NCBI GenBank assembly: GCA_028824015.1
Contig: JAPPFC010000046.1
Location: 1-64,000, forward strand
DNA from: a bacterium
GTDB lineage: Bacteria > Actinomycetota > Acidimicrobiia > Spongiisociales > ZC4RG35
Reading direction: 5' to 3'
DNA length: 64,000 bases
The translations under genes were made by a program, and so were the position numbers. Each line of letters opens with the position of its first letter. Within the stretch, counting starts at the first letter, position 1. Below the pieces are notes generated by a model. It ran no database searches and was not told the origin of the DNA. It worked only from the letters and a program-made list of their open reading frames with translations. Positions 1 through 9,238 of the stretch are shown here, piece after piece.

Positions 1-5
1 CAGGG

Positions 6-47
6 TGGGGAATTTCGGTGATCGACTCTGGGGAATTTCGATGATCG
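6..47. repeat. Two IS21-like terminal repeat units
   Basis: Two 19-bp units at 6-24 and 29-47 begin TGGGGAATTTCG, differ at one base and are spaced 23 bp apart. Multiple short direct repeats of this GGGGAATTTCG-TGATCG type are typical of the ends of IS21-family elements. No transposase (istA) or helper ATPase (istB) is visible to the right, so either the element lies to the left of the window or only its end remains. The family assignment rests on remembered end sequences, not on a search. Confidence 0.5.
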
Positions 48-607
48 CCATCACACTGGGAGGCAATTGGCGTTGGGTCGGCACACCGGCTTCAACTATG
101 TCAGAACGCCGCACAGCAAATCTGCGACCGCCCGCTAGTTACGCGCCAGCTCAGGTAACGCGGCCACATGAGGTCTATAGGATGGGATGCATCATGTCCC
201 TTGGCACGCGCCGTCTCTGGCCAGGGACAAGCAATGAAACCCCATCGAGGCTCCCTCGGCAGACTGTTCGGGGAGATGAAAGACGAGGTCGCCGCACTGT
301 TAGCCGACTGTTTGGTGGCTGAGGTACTTGAGGAATGAGACGTTGCTACGACCCCCGGTGGGGAGAGGCCTGCCAGCGGGTGGACCGAGCCGCCTCCCTG
401 CTGGAAAGGACCCGAAGGAGCGGCGATCCGAGAGTGTGGGAGGCCAGAAAAGGGTACTGGTTCAGTTCGGATTTGAGAGGGGGGGGCGGGGGGCTAGCCC
501 CCCGGCTGGGGGTTTCTGGTGGTTTATGGAGGGCGCCAACCACCGTCTCCGGGGTACTGGCTCAGTTTGGGATGGGAACGCCACAAAGGGTTAGGGCGGG
601 CCTCCGA
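48..607. other. Non-coding or decayed stretch at the left edge
   Basis: No convincing gene is present. The short open frames here overlap each other on both strands and have no recognisable protein character. It holds an 18-bp perfect palindrome at 487-504 (CGGGGGGCTAGCCCCCCG) and two imperfect repeats at 452-470 and 552-570. The mixture suggests insertion-sequence debris. Confidence 0.5.
452..570 (+). repeat. Two direct copies of a 19-bp repeat
   Basis: GGGTACTGGTTCAGTTCGG at 452-470 and GGGTACTGGCTCAGTTTGG at 552-570 match at 17 of 19 positions. An inverted copy lies at 1964-1980, on the far side of the methyltransferase-HNH gene. The arrangement resembles ends of a small mobile element. 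Confidence 0.45.
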
Positions 608-1837
608 TCATGCGGCGAGGCGGAGCTTAGCCCGTAGGTATTCCATGCCTCGGTTGCCTTTCACTCGGTTGCAGTGTCCGCATAGTAGTTGTAGGTTGTC
701 GAGGTGGTCTGTTCCGCCCTTTGTTCGGGCGATGATGTGGTCGACTTCCAAGTGGTGGATTTTGAAGTGCTCTCCGCATCCCGCGCAGTGTCCACCCTGA
801 ACCCCATACAGGTGGTGACGGTTCTCCAAGCTACCAGCGGCGGGTAGCGGTCCCAGGTCGGTCCGTTGGGGTACATCGGTGCGGTGGGTGATATCCCGAA
901 ACAAGCCCTGTCGTTCCTGAACGCGGTGTACCACTAGTTCGGCGGCCTTGGGGGAGATGTCAATGCCGATCCATTGGCGGGCATGATCATCGGCGGCCAC
1001 CATGGTTGTAGCGCATCCGCAAAACGGATCCAACACCACATCCCCCGGTTTGCTGCTGGCCTTGATGACTTGGTTGAGGAGAGCCAGAGGCTTTTGGGTG
1101 GGATATCCCGTGCGTTCCTTGGACACAGACGAGATTAGGGAGATTTCCCACCAGTCAGGAACCATTTTCCCATCAGGGTGATAACCCTTGTCTGTCTGTA
1201 TTTTTCCCGCCTTGTCGTACGCATAAATGTCGCGATAAGGGATGCCTCTGAGTGGTTGGTGGAATGACTTTTTGGCATCCTTCCCGTAGAGCAGCAACAC
1301 GTCATGTTTGCGTGGGAAGTACCGTCTTGACGCACCCCCGGCGTGGTAGGCCCAGATGATTTCGTTGCGAAAGTTTCCCCGCCCGTAGATGGCATCCATT
1401 AGGAGCTTCAGATAGTGGCTCATGGTCGGATCACAGTGAAGATAGATCGACCCGGTGGGTTTTAGAAGCCGCCGCATCTCTAAGAGTCGGATGGCCATGT
1501 ACACCAGATAGGATTTGTCCGAAGGGGTCATGGCCGCCAGTAGCACCCGCCACAGGGCGGGGTGTTTGTCCTCGATCAGGTCAATCCATTCGATGTCGAG
1601 GTCGGTGAGCGTCCAGGTGTCCTTGAATGCCGCGCCAGCCGCAGCACTGCCGATTGGCGCGGCATAGTCTGCCTTGCTGTTGAACGGCGGGTCAAGATAC
1701 AGTAGATCCACCGTCTCGGAGTTCATGCCGCGCATCACGTCAATGTTGTCCCCCGTCCAGACGGTCTTGTTGACCCAGTTCGCTCCAACTTTGGGGGCCA
1801 CGTTAGGCGAATAGGTCCTTACAGCCACAACGGCCAA
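608..1837 (-). CDS. DNA methyltransferase (N6-adenine/N4-cytosine type) fused to C-terminal HNH nuclease domain
   Basis: The N-terminal part is a DNA amino-methyltransferase. The catalytic motif DPPFN is at residues 49-53 and the SAM-binding motif DPFCGCATT at about 270-278, so motif IV precedes motif I as in the beta class (N6_N4_Mtase). From about residue 342 there is an HNH endonuclease domain with two CxxC pairs (C351/C354 and C386/C389) and the core LEVDHI at about 364-368. The 409-residue length is given from the TTG at 1837; GTG at 1828 has a better-placed AAGG upstream and may be the real start. No separate restriction subunit or specificity gene is adjacent, so the HNH domain may supply the cutting activity of a one-protein restriction-modification enzyme. 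It could also be a phage-type modification protein. Short inverted repeats flank the gene. Confidence 0.85.
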   Translation of the reverse strand: MAVVAVRTYSPNVAPKVGANWVNKTVWTGDNIDVMRGMNSETVDLLYLDPPFNSKADYAAPIGSAAAGAAFKDTWTLTDLDIEWIDLIEDKHPALWRVLLAAMTPSDKSYLVYMAIRLLEMRRLLKPTGSIYLHCDPTMSHYLKLLMDAIYGRGNFRNEIIWAYHAGGASRRYFPRKHDVLLLYGKDAKKSFHQPLRGIPYRDIYAYDKAGKIQTDKGYHPDGKMVPDWWEISLISSVSKERTGYPTQKPLALLNQVIKASSKPGDVVLDPFCGCATTMVAADDHARQWIGIDISPKAAELVVHRVQERQGLFRDITHRTDVPQRTDLGPLPAAGSLENRHHLYGVQGGHCAGCGEHFKIHHLEVDHIIARTKGGTDHLDNLQLLCGHCNRVKGNRGMEYLRAKLRLAA

Positions 1838-2691
1838 ACCTTATGTTTGCATGCATTTATCATGCTATTCGTGGGTATTACATGAAGAGAATAGGGAACT
1901 ACAAGTATGGGATTCAACTTTGCGGGGCTTTCCGGTTTCTCTCATGACGGGAAGACCACGGTTCAAACTGAACCACTACCAAGAAATCGGATCTTCCCAG
2001 TCTTTAGCTGATGGACCTGCTCTCGGCGGGTCCGCCTGAGAGACGCCAGGGTTGGGGAGTCCACACCCGGCGGGATGGCTGCGGAGACGGCCAGGGGTTT
2101 GTCAATGGCCGTCGTGTCTTGGAGCGGCTGGTGGCGGTCCGGGATTCGTCAAGGGTGAGGGCGGGTTGGTGGTAGCGGCCCCGGGCGGCGTATTCCTGCT
2201 GCTGGTTCCCCCGCCCGGAGGGACCATTGCCTTTCTCGCCCCGGGCAAGTTTTAGCCCGCCCGAAACTGGGGGAGCGAGGGACCGACCTGGAGAATCTGC
2301 CTGTGCCCGCCCTAATCTCCACTCGATCGGACTTCGACGACATGGTCTCGATGGTCGACCGGACCCTGGATCGGGCAGGTCTTCACCTGCCTGGCGTCCG
2401 AACAATCTCACCTGGAAAGCAGAGCAATATCGCGTTGCGGCATGTTTCAACCGACCGCTTGGATTTGGAATCTCGGTACCCGGCTTCGAGTCGGAGCAGT
2501 CGTGGATCCAAGCCTGCACCGCGAGAACCGTCCTCCAGAGCTTGGCGCCGGGAGGGAAACACCATATTAGGCCGCTACTCGATTCAGACCTGGCCGGCCG
2601 AAGGGTTGGAACGCCATATGTCAGCACACTTTCAGGGTTGGACAGGTAGATTCCTTGTCTCCAACCACGGACACCGTCGAGACCGACACGA
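1838..2691. other. Long stretch without a recognisable gene
   Basis: About 850 bases hold only overlapping short frames with no family resemblance. An inverted copy of the left-hand repeat lies at 1964-1980. Around 2179-2320 the sequence resembles that at 7405-7485: both carry CCCCGGGCGGC(G/A)TATT followed by GGGAC(C/T)GACC and GTGCCCGC. The stretch is probably the debris of lost island genes. Confidence 0.45.
1964..1980 (-). repeat. Inverted copy of the 17-19 bp repeat
   Basis: The reverse complement reads GGTAGTGGTTCAGTTTG. It matches 15 of 17 bases of each left-hand copy (452-470 and 552-570). Together they bracket the methyltransferase-HNH gene. Confidence 0.4.
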
Positions 2692-3828
2692 TTGTCGTGT
2701 CCCAGATGCCATCCGAAGCGAAAGGGAACCAGGTTGAATAAACGAGCGGAGCAACCCAGTAGAGGAACACCAGCGGAAAGGACGCACGGTTTTGGCTTGT
2801 CCGAGTTGCCTGACCGGGAGTTCGTCGAGAGACTCCGACAGTTTGAGGATGACCGTTGGCCTGTGGGCCATTTATTCGAGTTAAATAGACGAGGGTTGCA
2901 CATCCTGGACGACGACTCGAAACTGCGGATGGCCGCCAACGAGCAGATCCGAGTCGCCAAGGAAGCCATGCAGAGGATGTCCAAGGAGGCATCTGGGTCG
3001 GTTGTCTCGTTGACGTCTCGGGATTTTCTGGTCCGGGGTTTCAAAGGGCTGGGATCACACTTGGATGCGCTGCAAAAGGAAGCCTTCCAGGGTCTTGAAG
3101 CGATCAGGTCACACGTTGGAGTGTTCCGGGAACAGGTCAGAGCATCTCTCTTCGACTTGGGAAAGCACATGTCGGACGCCTTGGAGTCATACTCGGAGGT
3201 CGTTGAAGGCGAGGCCATTCTTGCCATGGCTCGGCATGGGTGGTTCCCTGATCTTGAGGTTCCCTTTGGACAGATCAAACTGTGGGCCGATGACCTCGAC
3301 TCCGACCCGGAGCGGGCACACAAAGCCAACCAGGAGCTATGCGACAGGTTCCGAGACCTGCTCGACAGCATCGAGAACAAACTCAGAAGCGAGTTCCCCG
3401 ACCGGTCGGAGATACTGGGAGACGCCTTCCAAGCCCACAGGCAAGGCAAGTACAACCTGAGCGTGCCCGTATTCCTCACACAAATCGACGGTTTGTTCTA
3501 TGACCGCTACCTCAAGAACCTCTTCTACGGGCCAGACCGGGACGACGTCGCTAAAGCCCTAGGGCGGATCCCGTACGAACTCGACCGCTCGCTATGCCGC
3601 GCCCTGCTGTACGACGGCTTGCCTCTTCTAGCGAATCGGAGTCAGAGACAGCAGCAGCCGGACGGTCACTCTGAACTCAACAGACACCAGGTGCTCCACG
3701 GAGAGGCCACCGACTACGGCACAGAACAAAACAGCCTCAAAACAATATCCCTTCTGAACTACTGCGCGTTCGTTCTGCCAGAGGTCCGTCTAACAGAGAT
3801 GGAGCAACAGACCAATATAGGCGGTTAG
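2692..3828 (+). CDS. HEPN-like hypothetical protein
   Basis: The product is 378 residues, mostly helical and charged, of unknown biochemical role. Near the C-terminus the segment NRHQVLHG (about 330-337) followed by YGTEQNSLKTISLL fits the Rx4-6H signature of HEPN RNase-like domains, which occur in abortive-infection and toxin-antitoxin proteins. A central helical region at about 75-250 has no recognisable family. The start used is a TTG at 2692; the first 40 or so residues are basic and low-quality, so a later start is possible. It stands alone, with no antitoxin-like partner next to it. The island context supports a defence role, but that is inference. Confidence 0.65.
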   Translation: MSCPRCHPKRKGTRLNKRAEQPSRGTPAERTHGFGLSELPDREFVERLRQFEDDRWPVGHLFELNRRGLHILDDDSKLRMAANEQIRVAKEAMQRMSKEASGSVVSLTSRDFLVRGFKGLGSHLDALQKEAFQGLEAIRSHVGVFREQVRASLFDLGKHMSDALESYSEVVEGEAILAMARHGWFPDLEVPFGQIKLWADDLDSDPERAHKANQELCDRFRDLLDSIENKLRSEFPDRSEILGDAFQAHRQGKYNLSVPVFLTQIDGLFYDRYLKNLFYGPDRDDVAKALGRIPYELDRSLCRALLYDGLPLLANRSQRQQQPDGHSELNRHQVLHGEATDYGTEQNSLKTISLLNYCAFVLPEVRLTEMEQQTNIGG

Positions 3829-3991
3829 TCTCCGCAAGAACCGGGGTTGGCGTTGCTCGAAACGGGTTTCCGCTCCATGGAAGCGGGCTGTGGAGCTAGC
3901 ACGCGCCTTTCTTCGAGAGGGGGGAGATTGGGCGCGGCCAGAGCGCGAGGGCAAGGTGGGGTGAGCACACCAACCGAGGCATCGTTCAGGA

Positions 3992-4732
3992 TCACACGCA
4001 AGTATCCGCGCTAGTTACGGGAACTTGCAGCCCATGCTCATGAGTAATGCTCCTGACACAATCTGATGTCCGGGCGTCCATGCGCGGAGACACCCACACC
4101 TCTTTGACCAGCGTTGACAGGTTTACTTCCTTTAGGTGGCTTCTGGCTCTAAGGGGCCGTGACAGAATGTTGACTAACGAAGCCATGTGCGCTATCTCTC
4201 CCTCTGTGATGAGATCAGTGAGCAACATGTGTTGTGATACATCGAAAACACGGACCTCTTGTTCCCAGGCATGCTCCGCGCTCTTGGTCCGTATATGTGC
4301 GAGAGAGTCGAATAGCCGAAATTGGGCATCGGCTGGTTCGTCTGAATACTCCACTGGCACCAAGGTGACCATATACGTCCCGTTCAGACTGGACTTCAAA
4401 GACTCAACATCGGTCTTAATGGCGATTCCGCTCCCCTCGTCTGTGTACTCTCGCCACGCTCGCTGCGACAAAGACGCATCGGAGCGCCAACAACTCGCCG
4501 TCGTGGATTCCCGAGCAAAACTCCTCAACAGCATGTCTACCGTCTCAGCCTGTCCATCTCCATACTCGTACCACCAGCCCTCATGCTGGTCATCAAACTC
4601 ATCCAATCGAGAGAACCACAGTGATCGAGTTCTTAGCAGAGACACGTACTTGTCGAGATTCATGTAGCGCCACAGCGTGTTTGTAGCTATCGAATTCCAC
4701 AGCTTCTCAAATCCACGAAAGTCAATGTGCAT
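3992..4732 (-). CDS. DUF2971 family protein
   Basis: The 246-residue protein has the DUF2971 pattern: an N-terminal LWRYMNLDKYVSLL segment, LWFSRLDEFDDQHEG at about 38-52, then a conserved SCWR...SQRAWREYT...GSGIAI stretch at about 80-105. Its biochemical function is unknown. Members are frequent in phage-defence and mobile islands, which matches this setting. The start is an ATG at 4732 with a short gap to the next gene on the same strand (4950-6272), so the two may be co-transcribed. Confidence 0.75.
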   Translation of the reverse strand: MHIDFRGFEKLWNSIATNTLWRYMNLDKYVSLLRTRSLWFSRLDEFDDQHEGWWYEYGDGQAETVDMLLRSFARESTTASCWRSDASLSQRAWREYTDEGSGIAIKTDVESLKSSLNGTYMVTLVPVEYSDEPADAQFRLFDSLAHIRTKSAEHAWEQEVRVFDVSQHMLLTDLITEGEIAHMASLVNILSRPLRARSHLKEVNLSTLVKEVWVSPRMDARTSDCVRSITHEHGLQVPVTSADTCV

Positions 4733-4949
4733 CCAGTGTTACACGCTTACCCTTGCCTCCTGGGGCGGGCCTTTGGCAAGGTAATTGTACGCGACGGCGG
4801 CTGTCAGACTGTGAGGGGCAGCCGCAACCACAATGGCATGTGGTCGTTCAGGGAGTGCTCGGCTTCCTTCCCCGTCCCCACACCTGGAGATTCGACGTGA
4901 CTGGGGTCATTGGCGGTGGGTGACCATCTTTCCGCGGCCAGGTCTGTTC

Positions 4950-6272
4950 TCAATTGCCGAGGTCGTGTTCAATGTCGTCGAAGGAGACAGGATCGTCGCT
5001 GAGAGTGATTTCATAGACACCTCTCGTGACTCCATTGACACTTGTCGACGTTGCTGTCCAGAGCAGACGGACTTTTTTGGAAGGCTTCGGAATATCCACG
5101 AGTATGCATATTTGCTCGGAAGCAATCGTCTCCTCCGGCCGTAAGTGACCTACCTCCCAGACCAGTTCTGCATTGCCGTTGCCATGGGTCACGCGGATCG
5201 TGGCTGGATAGTCCGAATGGTGATACTCCCTGAAGAGGAGAGGATCCCAATCGTTGCCTAGGAAATCGGAGAGTCCAAAGTCTCGGCCGAATGGCGTTGG
5301 TTTCTCCGGTAGGCGAACCGGGGTTGAAGGGACGTGGTCGACGATCTGGATGTCTCTGGCCTGGAGGCGTACCTGGACACTGCTGAAGTTCTCATCAGTC
5401 AAGTTGGTCAACTCCAATACATAGACTCCATGACCAGCTTCCGCATATTTCTGGAACCAATGCTGCGGAGCGCATTCTTTCCATTCAGCGCACCACCTGT
5501 CGACCTGGCTCTCAAAGGTGTCTAAAGAACGCCTTTCCCTTCCGACAAACTGCGCAGCGGCTAGACCGTAAAGGTCGAATGCGCTGGGTTGCCTGTCATA
5601 ATTGCGGGCTCTAGCCAGTTGCGAGCTTCGTTCGTGATCTGAGATGCCCGCGACGGCATCTTCAAGCGCAACTCGGTCAAACCAGCTAATCCGGTCTGCT
5701 CCTACCAACAGGAATCGGATGTCCAGCCGAGTCCCCCGTGCACGCTGCTCGAGGATTTCGATGTCATCAGGCTCAGCAGGATGGGTCTTGCCATTCTTCC
5801 TAACAAAGATCATTCCTCGATGAATGTTGTCAAAACCCCTACGGAGAGTGTGGATTCTGTCTCCCGATCGTGGTGGGTCGACTTCTACAACGAGTCCCAC
5901 GACATTGCCGTCTCGCAGGTCCCGAGGGCGCCAGGCCGGGCCAGTTGCCCCGATGTAGGGGTTGATCCAATCGTGCAACTGCGCTGGGTCGAATTGCGGC
6001 GCTCCCGGAAAGGACCCTTTCTCTACACCGATAAAGATGTAGCCGTAGCCTTCGCAGTTGCGTTGAGCTACTTCCGGAGGGCGGTTTGCCATCCCGAGGA
6101 TGTGTTTTGACAGTCGGAACCGCGCTCGCTGGTCATTGAGATCGAGTTCCCTCTTCCATTCCAGCCAGTCCTCCTCAATGCTCATCCTGCCTGCCCTGAT
6201 CTCGCGGGCAAGCACCCGAAGACGTTCGTCACTCAAAGGTCCGCGTTCCATCTGGGCCTTCCAGGCAGGCAT
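4950..6272 (-). CDS. AlbA_2 (Schlafen-like, divergent AAA_4) domain protein
   Basis: In this 440-residue protein the N-terminal 180 residues carry the AlbA_2 pattern: an EWKRELDLND start, a HILGMANRP helix, a GYIFIGVEKG strand and a late MIFVRKNGKTHPA segment. AlbA_2 domains bind nucleic acid and occur in bacterial regulators and defence proteins. The C-terminal 250 residues are predicted mixed alpha/beta and unassigned. The start is ATG at 6272; a second ATG at 6251 is possible. It lies upstream of the DUF2971 gene on the same strand. Confidence 0.7.
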   Translation of the reverse strand: MPAWKAQMERGPLSDERLRVLAREIRAGRMSIEEDWLEWKRELDLNDQRARFRLSKHILGMANRPPEVAQRNCEGYGYIFIGVEKGSFPGAPQFDPAQLHDWINPYIGATGPAWRPRDLRDGNVVGLVVEVDPPRSGDRIHTLRRGFDNIHRGMIFVRKNGKTHPAEPDDIEILEQRARGTRLDIRFLLVGADRISWFDRVALEDAVAGISDHERSSQLARARNYDRQPSAFDLYGLAAAQFVGRERRSLDTFESQVDRWCAEWKECAPQHWFQKYAEAGHGVYVLELTNLTDENFSSVQVRLQARDIQIVDHVPSTPVRLPEKPTPFGRDFGLSDFLGNDWDPLLFREYHHSDYPATIRVTHGNGNAELVWEVGHLRPEETIASEQICILVDIPKPSKKVRLLWTATSTSVNGVTRGVYEITLSDDPVSFDDIEHDLGN

Positions 6273-6511
6273 CCATTCTCACTCCCCGCCCAGTCACAAT
6301 ACAGGCCACCGACAAGCCCTCCTAGCCCTTCGATAACACCGGGGTGGATCCAAGGGTCCGATTCGCTTCTCGTGGGGTAGTTTCCTGATTTGGACTGACA
6401 CGGCAAGGGGTTGCTTAAGGTGTGGCCAATCCCTGTTGGTAGGCAGGTGATGCCCTTGTGCGCTTTGGCAATCTAGTCGTTAGCCCTTCCGCACCGAAAG
6501 CTACGCGGGGG

Positions 6512-7294
6512 CTATTCGGCCAGGTCGATCCAGTTGAGAATATCCCTAAGCAGAGACCGGTACCACCGCCACTGTGGCGTCACGGACTCCACATGTGCCC
6601 ATAGTCTCTCCACAAACGAGGGATCGGCGATTGAGTCTCCGCCCGTGGGTTGCATCATTTGGTTCAGTGTGTCTCTGGTCAGGTCGTCGCGATGCCGGCC
6701 GCCGGCGAGGATCAGCACAGTGACCATATGCAGTCCGGTATGGTCGTCCGAGGTGACAGCGAGCGCGTCGCGGAGGGCAGCGGCGGCGTCGTAGATGCTG
6801 TCGTGGTTCATGGCCAGTTCGTGGTAGGCGGCGGGTGCACCGGTGCGTAGGGCCAGCACGGAGAGGAAGGCTTGCAGAACCAGAGGAGCGGGGTTGACGT
6901 TGCCGAGAGCGTCGAGGGAGACAGCAGCCCTATGAATCAACTGTTGGGTGTCGCGTAGGCTCATGCCCAGCCGGTCGATCATCGCTTTTGTCATCGTTGT
7001 GGTGTTCTTTTCGTAGGGGCCGCTCCGCCACATGTCGGTGTCTGCAGCCGTGGAAAGACTGTCCAGGAACTGGTCGATTCCGCCGTCTTCCGCGGGCGGT
7101 CGTCGCAAATCTATGGAGTAGTCAACGAAACGCTTGAGGAATGTTTCCGCGTCGGTCTCGGGGCCGTAAAGCTGCTGGACCGGGAAGAATGCGATTTCTA
7201 TTTGCCGCACCCTGCGGTGCACGCGTGGGCGTTGCAGGTCGAGTTCGAAACCGACGACGGCGGAACCGTCGAAACGGTGTGGCACACCCTTCAC
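6512..7294 (-). pseudogene. C-terminal fragment of a KAP-family P-loop NTPase
   Basis: The segment VQQLYGPETDAETFLKRF followed by DYSIDL matches the region just after the NTPase core in KAP-type P-loop proteins, where LYG..FDAE.YL.RF..L..L is conserved. No Walker A or Walker B motif precedes it, so the catalytic half is missing. The first 36 or so residues of the open frame run antisense to a plausible plus-strand gene tail (7187-7360), so the true KAP remnant probably begins near 7190. I read this as a gene cut by recombination. Confidence 0.55.
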
Positions 7295-7360
7295 TCAGGT
7301 GCTCTGCGGTTGGTGCGACTGATCGACTACGCCGGCGCCCAAACGACCAACACCAACTAG
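7187..7360 (+). pseudogene. Possible 3' end of a lost gene
   Basis: An open frame ending in TAG at 7358-7360 reads ECDFYLPHPAVHAW, then LQVEFETDDGG, then RLVRLIDYAGA. The composition is protein-like, and a strong hairpin follows 20 bp later. No start codon or upstream part is present, because the upstream DNA belongs to the KAP fragment on the other strand. The family is unknown. Confidence 0.3.
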
Positions 7361-7379
7361 CCCAAGCGGCTAGTTCCTC

Positions 7380-7435
7380 GCCGCCCGGGGGGTACTTGAG
7401 CCTTCCCCCCGGGCGGCATATTGCTGTTGATTTTT
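7380..7435 (+). terminator. Strong GC hairpin, possible terminator
   Basis: A perfect 13-bp inverted repeat (7380-7392 with 7405-7417) encloses a 12-base loop. A run of five Ts at 7431-7435 follows, but 13 bases after the stem, so it is not a canonical intrinsic terminator. The position fits transcription ending after the plus-strand fragment at 7360. Confidence 0.4.
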
Positions 7436-7522
7436 CCAAGGAGAGGACCGGAGGGGACTGACCCGGGCACCGTGCCCGCTCATACCGGCGGCCTTAACAC
7501 CGGGTTGTAAGCCGTCGACAAG

Positions 7523-9238
7523 TTAGGTATTGTCTCCGGTTCTCATGTGCGTCACTCCCGAGGTGGCGCCGATCAGGTCGGCGACGGTTTGCAGGGTTCT
7601 GCCGATGGGTATCTCCATGTGGTCCTGCGAGTTGAGCTTTCGGAGGAGGATCGGCCAGGTTTCTTTCGCCAGTTCGACCTTGGATAGGTGCCATCCCCAG
7701 TTCTTCCACACGGTCCTGATGTTCTGCTTTTCTCTGCGGTGGGTTGCCAGGGCTTGTTCGATCTTGTCGGCCGGTGGGGCGGTCTGCTTTTGTTTCCGGG
7801 CTGTTCGGTGGATGGCCTGAGCGAGTTCTTCGTCGGTGAAGTGGGCGAACTCGAAGCAACCTCCTGCGCCCCACGTCTCCACTACGACCAAGTGTTCAAG
7901 GTTTTCCAGGATCGCGGATGTTTGGAAATCTTCTGGTAGGGCCTCCCAGATTTCTTTGATGATCCTGATCCGCTGGTTCTGTTGCTGTTCGTCAGTTTCG
8001 TAGCGTCCTTCTTGGTCCACGGCTACTACTAGCCCGGTCAGCGGGCGGAGAAGACGTGCTCGGTCCCGAGCCTGCCGTTCGAGTTTCGGCGTGGCCACAG
8101 CGCGGGCGATCGGGGTCACGTCCTTGTCGATGCCTTTCAGATTGACAATGTCCACCAGTCCGGTGTCCGCTCCCATGCCTGCCCATTCGAGAGCACGAGG
8201 CATCATGTATTCCTCGGTTTGTCCTTCCACCACCACTACAACAGCGGGTGCGTCCTCAAGGCGGAAACGCTGCAGGGCTCGGGAGCGTTCCAGATAGTTC
8301 ATCGTCAGACGGTCTCGTCTTGGCGGACCCCACATCTCGGTAGGTTCTGACAGCGGTTCGGCAAGACCCTGGTCGGCGAGGTCTTCGTAGAAGAACAGAA
8401 GCATCTCGGCCGCTATTCGCCAGTCCATGGCTTGCAACGCGTCGAACCTCAGGTCGGGCCACCGATCCGGCGTACCGGCCCGGACTATTTGGTGCCATTC
8501 TCCCAGCGGGTCGAAAGACCTCGCGCCCAACAGCAAGTCTTCCGCCTCACCGAGCAGCATGTCAGGTTCGATCCCTGACAGCAAACGCTGCTCGCTGCTT
8601 GTGCTGGTCGGCGCGGACCGGGCATGGTTTTGCATCTCGGCACGGTCGAGGGGGAATGGGATCTTCACCCTGCCCACTACCCGGGGTCTGTACCGGGGAG
8701 ATAGAACCTCCAGAACAATGGCGAGGGACCGGGTGTCCCGAGCCGTTTCCACTGCCCTGCGATTGGGGTAAGCCAACTCCAATGCGAGGCGGTCGTCTAC
8801 CCACCCACCTTTGAACTCTTTGACCCATGGGCCAAGTTGTTGCAGTGCCATGAGTTGGTACCACGAGTAGAACACCCCTGCCGACGAACCCGGCCTGGGC
8901 CAGGGACGGAAAGGAGTCGTGCTCGGATCACGCAAGCGACCCTCCGCCCAAGCCACGTGAACATCATCACCCCACCCAGGACGGGGGCGCTCGGAACTAG
9001 GATGCTCGGGTGGTTCTACCGGCCGCGAGTACACCCGGAAGAGAGGCACCAGCAGGCGTCTGCGGTGAAGAAACTCCAACTGGTCCCACAAGACATGAAC
9101 ACCGCGGTTTCGCGCCTCCCGAATGAAGGAATGGGGGTTTAGAAGCCGTTCTTGCGAAAAGACAAAGGGGACCGATAGCAGTTCCAGGGCGGACGGAGCA
9201 CTATCGGAAGCGATTCTGGAGATCAGAGACGACCTTGC
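7523..9238 (-). pseudogene. TOPRIM-domain protein, 5' end missing
   Basis: A TOPRIM-type motif set is visible: AVVVVVEGQTEEY with its glutamate, followed about 80 residues later by GLVVAVDQEG. This pattern occurs in OLD-like nucleases and related defence proteins, but no ABC-type ATPase half is present. The usual start would be TTG at 9091, giving 522 residues. The frame, however, stays open and protein-like for 49 more codons upstream (SLISRIASDS, ALELLSVPFVFSQERLLNPH) to a TAG at 9239-9241. That extension has no ATG, GTG or TTG. The gene has therefore probably lost its beginning at the island border. Confidence 0.6.

Noticed and set aside
487-504. GC palindrome as a transcription terminator
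   Set aside because: There is no T run on either side and no adjacent gene end; it is recorded only as a palindrome.
2004-3479. 491-residue minus-strand frame
   Set aside because: It is Ser/Arg-rich and antisense to the HEPN-like gene; no conserved pattern is visible.
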